DNA of 64,000 nt from DASRBO01 sp035653595 (GTDB lineage Bacteria; Actinomycetota; Acidimicrobiia; Acidimicrobiales; JAJPHE01): assembly GCA_035653595.1 (NCBI GenBank), contig DASRBO010000176.1, positions 1-64,000 on the forward strand. The letters run 5' to 3'. The notes below the pieces were generated by a model that searched no databases, had not been told where the DNA came from, and saw only the letters and a program-made list of their open reading frames with translations. The position numbers and the translations under genes were made by a program. This document shows positions 39,925-47,680 of this stretch, piece after piece (positions within the stretch are counted from its first letter, which is position 1; every line of letters begins with the position of its first letter).

Positions 39925-41219
39925 CCGTCGACCTGCCCCGACTGCTGGTGGTGATGGGATCGGGCGAGACCAGCCCCACCATGGTCAAGACCCACCGGGC
40001 CGTCCTCGACCGGCTGAGCCCGGGTCGGGGCCCGGCCGTTCTGCTCGACACGCCGTTCGGGTTCCAGGAGAACGCCGACGACATCACCGGCCGAGCCCTG
40101 GCCTACTTCGAAGACAGCGTCGGGGTCCGCCTCGAGGTGGCCCGCTACCGGTCATCGGCCGACCGCGTCGATCCCGTCGCCTACGGCCGCAGCATGGAGG
40201 CGCTCCGCCGGGCCGGCTACGTCTTCGCCGGACCCGGGTCTCCGTCCTATGCCCTCGAGCAGTGGTCGGCGTCCGAAGTCCCGGCGATACTCGGCGACAA
40301 GCTCGAGCTCGGGGGCTGCGTCAGCTTCGCCAGCGCGGCAGCCCTGACCCTCGGACTGCTCACCGTACCCGTCTATGAGATCTACAAGGTGGGCTCATCG
40401 CCCCACTGGCTCGAGGGCCTCGACCTGCTCGGCCGGGCCGGGCTCCGGGCGGCGGTCATCCCCCACTACAACAACGCCGAGGGCGGCAACCACGACACCC
40501 GGTTCTGCTACCTGGGCGAGCGGCGCCTGGCAGCAATGGAGGCCCTGATGCCCGAGGATGCCTTCGTGCTCGGGATCGACGAGCACACCGGGGTGGTCAT
40601 GGATCTCGACGCCGACACCGCCGAGGTGGTCGGGCTGGGGGTGATGACCCTGCGCTACCGGGGCGCCAGCCGGCAGCTCGAAGCGGGCCAGAGCGTGGCC
40701 ATCTCCCAGTTGGGGGAGCTGGCCCGGGGTTCGCAGGCCGGAGCCGGACCGCCGGCGGCGCCGGCCACCGCCCGGCATGAGCCCGCCAGCGGCGGCACCG
40801 CCCGCTCGCCCCTGCTGGAGGCGGTCCGACAACGCCAGACCGACTTCGACCGGGCCCTGGCGGCAGGCGACGCCGACTCCGCCGTGCGGGCGATCCTCGA
40901 CCTCGAGGAGGAGCTGGTGTCGTGGGCGGCAGACACCCTGCAGTCCGACGAGATGGACCGGGCCCGGGCGGCCCTGCGCTCGATGGTGGTGGCCCTGGGT
41001 GACCGGGCCCGCCGGGGCCTGGCCGACCCGCGCCAGAGCCTGGGCCCGTTCGTGGAGATCGTCCTTCGGGCCAGGACCGATGCCCGCCACGACCGCCGTT
41101 ACGCCCAGGCCGACGCCCTGCGCGACGCCCTGGTGAGCCTGGGCGTCGAGGTCATGGACACCCCGGAGGGGACCGCCTGGGAGCTGGCCCGGCCCGGAGG
41201 GGCTCCGGAAAGGCCCTGA
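39921..41219 (+). CDS. Peptidase-S51-like domain fused to a CysS C-terminal-like domain
   Basis: A 432-aa protein starting at GTG 39921. Residues about 1-260 look like the class I glutaminase-like S51 (cyanophycinase/dipeptidase E) fold: LLVVMGSGETSP, YVFAGPGSPSYALEQW, the nucleophile region CVSFASAAALTLG and VIPHYNNAEGGNHDT. After a Pro/Ala-rich linker, residues about 295-425 resemble the C-terminal helical region of cysteinyl-tRNA synthetase: RRYAQADALRDALVSLGVEV and DTPEGTAWEL. The catalytic synthetase part is absent. Function unknown; tRNA genes start 31 nt after the stop. Confidence 0.75.
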   Translation: MTVDLPRLLVVMGSGETSPTMVKTHRAVLDRLSPGRGPAVLLDTPFGFQENADDITGRALAYFEDSVGVRLEVARYRSSADRVDPVAYGRSMEALRRAGYVFAGPGSPSYALEQWSASEVPAILGDKLELGGCVSFASAAALTLGLLTVPVYEIYKVGSSPHWLEGLDLLGRAGLRAAVIPHYNNAEGGNHDTRFCYLGERRLAAMEALMPEDAFVLGIDEHTGVVMDLDADTAEVVGLGVMTLRYRGASRQLEAGQSVAISQLGELARGSQAGAGPPAAPATARHEPASGGTARSPLLEAVRQRQTDFDRALAAGDADSAVRAILDLEEELVSWAADTLQSDEMDRARAALRSMVVALGDRARRGLADPRQSLGPFVEIVLRARTDARHDRRYAQADALRDALVSLGVEVMDTPEGTAWELARPGGAPERP

Positions 41220-41250
41220 TACTGTGTCGGCACCCTTAGCGTGGAAGCGG

Positions 41251-41323
41251 GCCCCCATCGTCTAGCGGCCTAGGACGCCACCCTTTCAAGGTGGTAGCAC
41301 GGGTTCGAATCCCGTTGGGGGTG
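41251..41323 (+). tRNA. tRNA-Glu (UUC)
   Basis: A 73-nt cloverleaf. Acceptor GCCCCCA (41251-41257) pairs with TGGGGGT (41316-41322; one G-T pair), discriminator G. Anticodon loop CTTTCAA gives TTC. First of three tRNAs. Confidence 0.96.
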
Positions 41324-41329
41324 CAACTG

Positions 41330-41404
41330 GGACCTGTGGTGCAGTTTGGAGTGCACGCCGGCCTGTCAAGCCGGAGGTCGCGGGTTCAAATCCCGTCAGG
41401 TCCG
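41330..41404 (+). tRNA. tRNA-Asp (GUC)
   Basis: A 75-nt cloverleaf. Acceptor GGACCTG (41330-41336) pairs with CAGGTCC (41397-41403), discriminator G. Anticodon loop CTGTCAA gives GTC. It is followed by the small hairpin CACCACCCTCGGGTGGTG before the next tRNA, possibly a processing signal. Confidence 0.96.
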
Positions 41405-41427
41405 CCCACCACCCTCGGGTGGTGCGG

Positions 41428-41500
41428 GGTCGGGTAGCTCAGTTGGCAGAGCGCGCGCCTGAAAAGCGTGAGGTCACCGGATCGACGCCGGTCCCGACCA
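41428..41500 (+). tRNA. tRNA-Phe (GAA)
   Basis: A 73-nt cloverleaf. Acceptor GGTCGGG (41428-41434) pairs with CCCGACC (41493-41499), discriminator A. Anticodon loop CTGAAAA gives GAA. Its 3' end abuts the stop codon of the convergent minus-strand gene. Glu-Asp-Phe is a common actinobacterial tRNA order. Confidence 0.95.
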
Positions 41501-41501
41501 C

Positions 41502-43145
41502 TCATAACTGCGCTTTGACCACGGAATCGGTGGTTTCGACGGCACTGGGCACCGTCACCTGAGGAGCCGAAGATGGCCCGAGGGCGTGGAAGATCTGCGC
41601 CTCGGCCAGGTCCCGCATCCGACGACGGTCGAGACGTCCGGTGCACCCCGGTTCGATGGGCTCCAGAATCTCGACGACGATGGCGCCGCTGGTGAGCCGG
41701 AGGGCGCCCCGAGGTGGGAGGCGCTCGGCAGTGTGGTGGATGGCGACGGGTACCACGGCGACGCCGGCGCCGACAGCCAAGCTGAAGGCCCCGGTCTTGA
41801 ACTCCAGCCGCTGCCCAGCCGGCGCGATCGCCCCCTCGGGGAAGATCGCCAACGGTCCCGTCCCGAACCGGTCGGCTAAGGCAGCGAGCTCGCGGACGCC
41901 CTGAATGGGGTGGCGACGGTCGACGCTCTCAAGCCCGAAGGCCCGGCGGGCCACACGTCGGAGCGCGCCGGGCAGGAGGTCGGCCGCCATGACGAGCCGC
42001 AAATCGGGAATGGCGATGATCAGAGCCGGGATGTCGAGTGGGCTCGAGTGGTTGGCGCAGAGCAGGACTGCGTCCATGGCGGCCAGCCGCTCGGCCCCGA
42101 CAACCTCTACGCGGAGTCCCACCAAGCGCGCCGTGGACCGGCAGCCGACGCGGAGCACGGCCCGCCCCCACCGAGGCCGAACCGACCCGACCGCCGCGGC
42201 AACGGGCACGAGGGTGCCCAGGGCGGCGACGATGAGGAACCGCCGTATCCCGATGACCCATCCCTCGACCCGTGCCGGCGAGGGGCGATCTGCCCCGGCC
42301 GCCGCCAAGAGGACGAGGAGGGGGCCGAGGCCGATGTCGGTGGCGCCAGAGGTGAGGATCCCGCCCAGCTGCTCCCCGACCACCCAGAAGGCCATCGCCG
42401 CAACGGCCCCGGCGGCCAGGAAGGCTCCCGACCACCGCCTGAGCAGAACTGCCCCTGCCCCGATCGATCCCTGCACGACCGCCAGCGCCACGGGAAGGGC
42501 AAAGGGGTGGGCGCCGGTCAGATCGACGACTCCCCGGGCCGCCGCTCTCAACGCCGCCGGCTGACCGGCGGAGTGCTCTGTCAGGTTGGCGATCATGACC
42601 TGGGCGGGCGACCAGCTGCCTGACAGCTGCAGGATCGACCCGCCGACCCAGATCCCCGCCCACAGGAGGGACCACAGCCGCCGATCGAGATCGACCCGGC
42701 CGGCACTGGGCCAGGCCAGGATGGCGACGGCGGCGTAGAGCAGAGCCGGCCCCGGTGCCCCCCCGAGTACGAGCGCCTGCCCACTGGCCAGGAAGCCGAA
42801 TCCCTCGCCGACGGTCCAGATGACGGCGGCGAACGCAATGGAGGCGCCCAACCACGCCCGGGAGCCGCGGCCGGCCAGAAGGGCTATCCCCACCGTCGCC
42901 TCGATGAGGACAATGGCCGCGTTGGCCGCCGCCCAGTGGGCGGACAAGGGTCGCAGGGCGGTCAAGACGAGGTGATTGGCCCAGGGCGGCTGCCCCATGG
43001 CCGCCTGGGACAGACCGTCGGTGAGGAACCGGGCGTGCCACTTGGCAGGCTCCGACTGCAGGAGGGCGTCGATCACCCAGGCCGCGCCGAGGAGCCGCCG
43101 GAGGGTCGTCCGTCCGACCAGCCGGGGCCCCGGCCAGGGTCGCAC
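41502..43145 (-). CDS. DoxX/HTTM-like membrane domain fused to PlsC-type acyltransferase
   Basis: A 547-aa protein from GTG 43145 (GAGGCGGGG upstream). Residues 1-310 hold about eight TM helices (LLGAAWVIDALLQSEPAKW; AAIVLIEATVGIALLAGRG; LLYAAVAILAW). Residues about 340-547 are a 1-acylglycerol-3-phosphate acyltransferase domain: CANHSSPLDIPAL (HX4D), IFPEGAIAPAGQRLEFKTGA and VVPVAIHHTAERLP. The acyltransferase side is cytoplasmic. It probably makes or remodels phospholipid. Last gene of the tat/diiron cluster; the fusion is unusual. Confidence 0.8.
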   Translation of the reverse strand: MRPWPGPRLVGRTTLRRLLGAAWVIDALLQSEPAKWHARFLTDGLSQAAMGQPPWANHLVLTALRPLSAHWAAANAAIVLIEATVGIALLAGRGSRAWLGASIAFAAVIWTVGEGFGFLASGQALVLGGAPGPALLYAAVAILAWPSAGRVDLDRRLWSLLWAGIWVGGSILQLSGSWSPAQVMIANLTEHSAGQPAALRAAARGVVDLTGAHPFALPVALAVVQGSIGAGAVLLRRWSGAFLAAGAVAAMAFWVVGEQLGGILTSGATDIGLGPLLVLLAAAGADRPSPARVEGWVIGIRRFLIVAALGTLVPVAAAVGSVRPRWGRAVLRVGCRSTARLVGLRVEVVGAERLAAMDAVLLCANHSSPLDIPALIIAIPDLRLVMAADLLPGALRRVARRAFGLESVDRRHPIQGVRELAALADRFGTGPLAIFPEGAIAPAGQRLEFKTGAFSLAVGAGVAVVPVAIHHTAERLPPRGALRLTSGAIVVEILEPIEPGCTGRLDRRRMRDLAEAQIFHALGPSSAPQVTVPSAVETTDSVVKAQL

Positions 43146-43155
43146 CGACCCCGCC

Positions 43156-43986
43156 TCAGGCGGAAAGGGACAGGAGGGGGCCTCCTCCCACCGGCTGCCT
43201 GGCGTGAAAGGCGGAGAGGGCTCCTTCGACCAAGCCGAGGCCTCCCAGCCCGGGGAGGCGGTCAACCCGGCGATCGATTCGACGGGCGACGCCCAGACCG
43301 TCTGGTCCGGAGAACAGCGCTTGCGCCAGATGGGCGCTCTCGTCTGGAGGCATGACCCCTGAACCCACCGGGGCCCAGAGCCTGCGCAGGGCGAGGCGGG
43401 TCAGGCCCCGAGCCCGCGAGCTGGCGGCGAGGCGCCTCTCAGCCTGCGAGGCATAAAAGTCGATATGGCGGCCCTCCTGTCGCATGATCCGACCCACCAG
43501 GCTGGAGAGCACCGGGTGGGAGGACCGGCGCCCCAACTGCGAGTAACCGGCCTGGGTTGTCCATTCGTTGACTGCCCCCCAGGCCATGTGCACGGCCACG
43601 AAGTCGGCTCCGAGGGCCCAAGAGGCTGCCGCCATGCCCATCGGCCGGAACTTCTCCCTGGCCCCGAGACGTGCCCGCATCGGGCCCACCCGGGCCGAAC
43701 CGGCCGGCTCGTCGTGGGCGGCCAGCACGGCGGCCAGGGCCTCGCCGTGCCAGAACTCCTCGTAGACCCAGAAGGACAGAAATGCCGTCACTTCGGGATC
43801 TGCATGCGCCTGGGTGACCAGGAGGTCGCGTAGATAGCAGGCGGTGTGGAACTCCACGTCGTGCATGTAACGCAGGCAGCGCAGTGACCATTCAGGCAGG
43901 GGATGGCGCCGGAACGCGTTCAGGTCCAGGTCGTCCCAACGCAACCGGTCGGTCCGGGCCTTGTAGGCGGTGATGTCGAACTCCAT
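43156..43986 (-). CDS. Ferritin-like diiron protein (acyl-ACP desaturase-like fold)
   Basis: A 276-aa protein without signal peptide. The four-helix-bundle ligands are visible: Glu-x-x-His in MHDVEFHTACYLRDLL, YEEFWHGEALAAV, and RIMRQEGRHIDFYASQAER (E-x-x-H). The layout recalls acyl-ACP desaturases and AurF-like oxygenases more than storage ferritin. It could modify an acyl chain for the co-encoded PlsC fusion. The ATG lies 6 nt after a SigK-like -10, with no ribosome site, so a leaderless mRNA is likely. Confidence 0.82.
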   Translation of the reverse strand: MEFDITAYKARTDRLRWDDLDLNAFRRHPLPEWSLRCLRYMHDVEFHTACYLRDLLVTQAHADPEVTAFLSFWVYEEFWHGEALAAVLAAHDEPAGSARVGPMRARLGAREKFRPMGMAAASWALGADFVAVHMAWGAVNEWTTQAGYSQLGRRSSHPVLSSLVGRIMRQEGRHIDFYASQAERRLAASSRARGLTRLALRRLWAPVGSGVMPPDESAHLAQALFSGPDGLGVARRIDRRVDRLPGLGGLGLVEGALSAFHARQPVGGGPLLSLSA

Positions 43987-43992
43987 GCCTCT

Positions 43993-44019
43993 ACTTCGTT
44001 GCCGGCGCCGTCCTGTATG
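43993..44019 (-). promoter_or_regulatory. SigK-like promoter of the diiron gene
   Basis: Minus strand: CATAC (44019-44015), 16 nt, CGAAGT (43998-43993), then 6 nt to the ATG at 43986. It has the same geometry as the four other sites in this cluster, with one change in the -35. Confidence 0.55.
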
Positions 44020-44030
44020 ACAGTCGCTCT

Positions 44031-44777
44031 CTACCGCCGGATCAGTCGGCCCACCAGGATGGCCAACTCGTAGAACAGGCAAAGGGGAAGGGCCAACACC
44101 AGCATCGAGAACGGGTCCGAGCTCGGGGTGGCAATGGCGGCGAAGCCGAACACGGCCACGATGGCCCACCGCCTCCGGGCGGCCAGCGTGGACGAGCGGA
44201 CCACCCCCGCCGCCTGGAGAGCCACCAGGAGCACGGGGAACTCGAAGGCCACCCCGAAGACCACGATGAGAAGGACGATCAGGCGCAGATAAGCCGACGG
44301 GTCGTAGATGCTCTGCAGGCTCGGCCCACCTATGGACGACAACCAGCGCAGGGCGTGTGGGAAGGTGAGCCAGGCGACACCGCCGCCGAGGCTGAAGAAG
44401 ACCAACGATGCGCCTACGAAAGGAACGGCGTAGCGCTTCTCGTGGCCGTGCAGGCCCGGGGTCACGAAGCGCCACAGGTGCCAAAACAGCACGGGAAGGG
44501 CCAGGACGATGCCGCCCCAGACGGCGATGCGGAACCTGATGCTGAGCCCGTCGAGAGGCCCGGTCACGTATAAGGCGCAGCGGTGGCCGGCCGGGACTAT
44601 GTGACAGTAGGGAGCGACGAAGAAGGACAGGATCGACTCGTAGAGCGCGAAGGCCACTATCCCGCCGGCGCCAACAGCCACGACCGAGAGGATTACCCGT
44701 CGGCGCAGCTCGGCCAGGTGACCGGCCAGAGTCAACTCCACCACCGCCGAGCGGCGGAGCGGCAGCCTCAGCGCCAT
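44031..44777 (-). CDS. tatC: Sec-independent translocase TatC
   Basis: A 248-aa protein with six TM helices. TatC marks: AGHLAELRRRVILSVVAVGA at the N-terminus, FWHLWRFVTPGLHGHEKRYA and ASLVFFSLGGGVAWLTFPHA. It binds twin-arginine signal peptides. Its start overlaps the TatB stop region by 10 nt. The locus also encodes two Tat-type ferritin-like substrates. Confidence 0.95.
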   Translation of the reverse strand: MALRLPLRRSAVVELTLAGHLAELRRRVILSVVAVGAGGIVAFALYESILSFFVAPYCHIVPAGHRCALYVTGPLDGLSIRFRIAVWGGIVLALPVLFWHLWRFVTPGLHGHEKRYAVPFVGASLVFFSLGGGVAWLTFPHALRWLSSIGGPSLQSIYDPSAYLRLIVLLIVVFGVAFEFPVLLVALQAAGVVRSSTLAARRRWAIVAVFGFAAIATPSSDPFSMLVLALPLCLFYELAILVGRLIRR

Positions 44778-45151
44778 GTCGACTCAGCGCCTACCGAAGC
44801 GACGCCGGGGTGCTCAGCGACTGTCGGAACATCCGACGCAGCGACCCGGTACGACTCGGCGGCTGGCACCTGAATCTGGGGCACAACGGCCACGGACGGC
44901 TCGGCCCGCGGCCCGGCGGGGAGGGTGGGATGGCGCAGGGAGCGCGCCGCCGAGCGCAGTTCCTCGATTGGTTCGGCGAGGCCTGCCTCGCTCATGACCG
45001 AGCGGGACTGGGCCTGGATCCCGGCCGAGATCCCACGGAGCTCGGACAGGAGGCGCCCCGCCGTACGCAGCGCCGACGGGAGCTTGTCCGGGCCCAGCAC
45101 GACGAGGACGACTACGGCCAGGAGGAGGAATTTCGCCGAGAACAGGTCCAT
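44768..45151 (-). CDS. tatB: Twin-arginine translocase TatB-type subunit
   Basis: A 127-aa protein: N-terminal TM (AKFLLLAVVVLVVLGPDKLP) with the Gly-Pro hinge, an amphipathic helix (ALRTAGRLLSELRGISAGIQ) and a long acidic/Pro tail. The length and E-x-hydrophobic helix favour TatB over TatA. Works with TatC in signal-peptide recognition. Confidence 0.88.
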   Translation of the reverse strand: MDLFSAKFLLLAVVVLVVLGPDKLPSALRTAGRLLSELRGISAGIQAQSRSVMSEAGLAEPIEELRSAARSLRHPTLPAGPRAEPSVAVVPQIQVPAAESYRVAASDVPTVAEHPGVASVGAESTWR

Positions 45152-45159
45152 ATCGTCGG

Positions 45160-45345
45160 TCAGGCCGGGGGGCCCGGGACTGGCGCGGTGGCCTCGGAAG
45201 AGCCGTCCTCGACGCCCTTCTTGAACTCATGGGAGGCCGAGCCCAGCGAGCGAGCGAGCTTGGGCAGTTGGCTGCCCCCGAAGAGCAGAACGAGGACGAG
45301 GAGAACGATGGCGATGTCGGGTCCGAGAATGTTGCCGAGAACCAT
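45160..45345 (-). CDS. tatA: Twin-arginine translocase TatA-type subunit
   Basis: A compact 61-aa TatA: TM (IAIVLLVLVLLFGGSQLPKL), amphipathic helix (ARSLGSASHEFKKGVED) with the conserved Phe-Lys-Lys-Gly, and a short tail. Start ATG 45345 with AAGGAA upstream. Forms the protein-conducting assembly. It leads the tatABC run and has its own SigK-like promoter. Confidence 0.93.
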   Translation of the reverse strand: MVLGNILGPDIAIVLLVLVLLFGGSQLPKLARSLGSASHEFKKGVEDGSSEATAPVPGPPA

Positions 45346-45364
45346 TGGGGTTCCTTTCTGCCGC

Positions 45365-45391
45365 CCTTCGGACGGCCCATGAGTGGTGATG
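45365..45391 (-). promoter_or_regulatory. SigK-like promoter of tatA
   Basis: Minus strand: CATCA (45391-45387), 16 nt, CGAAGG (45370-45365). About 20 nt of leader with a ribosome site follow, so this transcript would not be leaderless. The weakest -35 of the five sites. Confidence 0.45.
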
Positions 45392-45556
45392 GATTGGTGG
45401 TCGGGTGGCGGGGGGCCAGGAGCTGGACAGGCGGCCCGCCGGCTTTGGCGGGAAGCCGACGGGCGAGCCCGTCCGACCACCTCCGCCGTCCCCGGGTTGT
45501 GATGCGACCTTGAGGAGACTGGAGGAGGTGGGGGCGAGGGGAGCGGCGTTGCTCCC

Positions 45557-46360
45557 TCAGGCCTTCTTGACCGAGTAATCGGTGGGGGGTCGGGCCCCGT
45601 CGGTCTTGGCGAAGGCAACAGGCACGGGGTACTGGCCGAGCACGAAGTTCAAGATGGCAGCGTGTTGCATCTCGACGGGCTGGATGGCGGCGGCGGTCGA
45701 GATGGCCTGGTGGCTCTGGGCCACCCCGATCCCGTTCAAGTACGTGGCCGAGGCGATGTTCTCGAGCTCCAAGGCCAGCTTGGCCAGACCTCCCACGTCT
45801 TTCACCTGGGTGAAGCCCGACTGCACCGTCGGGGTCACGGCGGGGTCGGTGACGGTCACCTTCTGGTAGCCGGCGCCGGTGACGATGGCGTTCCAGGCAT
45901 CGGCGTGGTCCTGGTGCTGAGCCTTGGCCGTGGTGGCGAACGTGACCACGGCCGGGGGGACGGCGCCGAGCTTGCCGGCCTTGGCCGCCTGGATCCCGGC
46001 GTCGTAGGCGAACACGGCCAGGTTCTCCAGGCTGGCGGCCATGGCCCCCACTTGGACATCGAGATTCGCCCCCGTGGACCCGGCCGTGGTCGTGGTCGAC
46101 GATGCCGCCGGGGAGCCCGAGGACCCACAGGCGGCCAGCACCGCTCCGCCAACCACCAACAGGCCACCCCCGGCTAGAAAGCCCCGGCGGGAGACGGTCC
46201 CGGCCGAGGGCGCGGCCCCGTGGGTCTCGATCCACTCGGCCACCGACTCCCGCATCTGGGGCAGCGTCTCGCGGTGGCGTTCTTCCATGTCCGCCGTCAG
46301 GGACAGCAGCTCGGCCTCGGAGATGGCCATGACTTCTTTGTTGCGGCGGACGATCCTCAC
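45557..46360 (-). CDS. Tat-exported ferritin-like lipoprotein
   Basis: A 267-aa protein. Residues 1-55 form a charged cytoplasmic extension (MEERHRETLPQMRESVAEWI), then a Tat signal SRRGFLAGG (Arg58-Arg59) running to lipobox LAAC (Cys78). The mature part is a Ferritin_2-like bundle: AASLENLAVFAYDAG, AKAQHQDHADAWNA, LALELENIASATYL and PVEMQHAAILNFVLG. A membrane-tethered extracellular iron/redox protein is likely. ATG 46360 overlaps the previous stop (ATGA); ATG 46330 is an alternative. Confidence 0.88.
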   Translation of the reverse strand: MRIVRRNKEVMAISEAELLSLTADMEERHRETLPQMRESVAEWIETHGAAPSAGTVSRRGFLAGGGLLVVGGAVLAACGSSGSPAASSTTTTAGSTGANLDVQVGAMAASLENLAVFAYDAGIQAAKAGKLGAVPPAVVTFATTAKAQHQDHADAWNAIVTGAGYQKVTVTDPAVTPTVQSGFTQVKDVGGLAKLALELENIASATYLNGIGVAQSHQAISTAAAIQPVEMQHAAILNFVLGQYPVPVAFAKTDGARPPTDYSVKKA

Positions 46361-47196
46361 GCGACGGCTCCTTCAGCGGCCGGACTGGCCTGGTCGGTCT
46401 TGTAGAACGAGTCGGGGAACCCCACCGAACCGGCGGCACCAGGAAGGGCGGCGGCGTTGGGAGGAAGGGCGATCAGCTGGGGGGCGCCGCCGTTGAGCAA
46501 CGCCTGGACGGCCAGCAGGATCGAGACGTGCTGGGCCTCGACGCCCATGATCGAGGCGGTCACCTTGCGGGCCTGCTGATCGGACAAGGCTCCGACGTCG
46601 GCCACATAGGTCTGGGCCGCCACCGTTTCGAGCTTGATGGCCAGCCCCACCACGTCGCCCGGTCCCTTGATGCCAGGCAGGGCAGCCTGTACCACCGCGG
46701 CGTACTTCGGATCGGGATTGTTCTGGGGCTTGCCGCCCAGGCGGGTGGCCGTCGCATTGAAGGCCTGGAGATGCTGGCTGTGCTGATCCATGGTCATGGT
46801 TGCGAAGGCCTTGACCACCGAGTTGGCCGACGAGCCTCCGATGAAGGGCAGGGTGAGGGCGGTCTTGTAGGTCGCCACAGCCAGGGCCTCGATCGAAGCC
46901 GCCGTCTGCATCATCTGGATGTCGGTGTTCTGGTCGGCGAAGGCGGGCGAGTCGAACAGGGCGAGGAGGGCGGCCCCGAAGCCGGCGGCGACGACGCCGC
47001 CCACTCCGACGAGGCTCTTGCGCAGCACCTCGCGCCGACCGGCAGCAAAGGCCCGGTTGGCGTCGGGGTCGGTTTGGGTGTCTCGGTGGTGCTCGACCAC
47101 CTCGGCCAGCCCAGGGCGCGATTCGCGCATGGCGTCGGCGTGGGTGTCCGCCGATTCCTCCATCAGCCCCCGTAGGGAGGCATCGTCAAGGCTCAC
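46357..47196 (-). CDS. Tat-exported ferritin-like protein
   Basis: A 279-aa protein from GTG 47196 (AGGAGA upstream). An N-terminal acidic extension (residues 1-50, including MRESRPGLAEVVEHHRD) precedes a twin-arginine signal RREVLRKS (Arg54-Arg55) with cleavage likely after AFA (87). The mature ferritin-like bundle has TAASIEALAVATYKTAL, MTMDQHSQHLQAF, AIKLETVAAQTYVAD and GVEAQHVSILLAVQAL. Paralogous to the next gene, including the pre-signal extension. Soluble or wall-located rather than lipid-anchored. Confidence 0.88.
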   Translation of the reverse strand: MSLDDASLRGLMEESADTHADAMRESRPGLAEVVEHHRDTQTDPDANRAFAAGRREVLRKSLVGVGGVVAAGFGAALLALFDSPAFADQNTDIQMMQTAASIEALAVATYKTALTLPFIGGSSANSVVKAFATMTMDQHSQHLQAFNATATRLGGKPQNNPDPKYAAVVQAALPGIKGPGDVVGLAIKLETVAAQTYVADVGALSDQQARKVTASIMGVEAQHVSILLAVQALLNGGAPQLIALPPNAAALPGAAGSVGFPDSFYKTDQASPAAEGAVA

Positions 47197-47228
47197 GTGG
47201 CGTATCTCCTGATCGTTTGCGGGTTCAT
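47193..47228 (-). CDS. 11-codon coupled ORF before the ferritin-like gene
   Basis: ATG 47228 encodes MNPQTIRRYAT and stops at TGA overlapping the ferritin gene's GTG (GTGA). Its ATG overlaps the stop of the four-TM gene (ATGA) and lies 7 nt after the -10 of a SigK-like promoter, the position expected for a leaderless start. A leader or coupling peptide is inferred from this double overlap. Confidence 0.5.
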   Translation of the reverse strand: MNPQTIRRYAT

Positions 47229-47680
47229 GTGACGTCCTTCGCCACGGGAGCAAATCTGGATGAAGATCTGTCCGGCTGCTGCCGCACCGGCGCCGCCGCC
47301 CTGATGGCTCCGACCCCGAAAAGCAGCGCTCCGCCAACCTCGGCCACCCCGCCGATGACGGCGGGAATGGCCTGGCCCGTCTCGGTGAATCCGAAGAGGC
47401 CGACGGTGGCTGACAGGACATAGCCCCCGAACACGGAAAGGAGGAAGCCTCCGGCCGCCGCGACCAGGAAGCCTCCGCCGTAGGAGAGGACGAGAAGTCC
47501 CAGCACCGTGGCGGCGATCACGGTGGCGACGAACGACGGCCCGATTGTCGGGATCTGGCGATAACCGGCGTGCACGTAAAGCCAGGCATGGACCACTGCC
47601 GTGGTTCCCAGTGCCGCAGTGCCCACCAGTCGGAAGGCCGGGCTGAGACGGCTGGCACCCAGGCGGGCGAACGGCCTCAT
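47225..47680 (-). CDS. Four-TM membrane protein of unknown function
   Basis: A 151-aa protein with four TM helices (AFRLVGTAALGTTAVVHAWL; FVATVIAATVLGLLVLSYGG; FLLSVFGGYVLSATVGLFGF; AIPAVIGGVAEVGGALLFGV) and a polar tail. VVHAWLYVHAGYRQIPTIGP, with two His near the outer face, is distinctive. Overlaps the cupredoxin gene (ATGA) and may be its membrane partner. Family not recognised. Confidence 0.75.
   Translation of the reverse strand: MRPFARLGASRLSPAFRLVGTAALGTTAVVHAWLYVHAGYRQIPTIGPSFVATVIAATVLGLLVLSYGGGFLVAAAGGFLLSVFGGYVLSATVGLFGFTETGQAIPAVIGGVAEVGGALLFGVGAIRAAAPVRQQPDRSSSRFAPVAKDVT
47236..47262 (-). promoter_or_regulatory. SigK-like promoter before the ferritin-like genes
   Basis: Minus strand: CATCC (47262-47258), 16 nt, CGAAGG (47241-47236), within TTCATCCAGA, a 10-mer also present at the cupredoxin promoter. 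It lies inside the 3' end of the four-TM gene. Confidence 0.6.

Noticed and set aside
41240..41510. tRNA cluster as an integration site
   Set aside because: No integrase, direct repeat of a tRNA 3' end or composition change was seen on either side.
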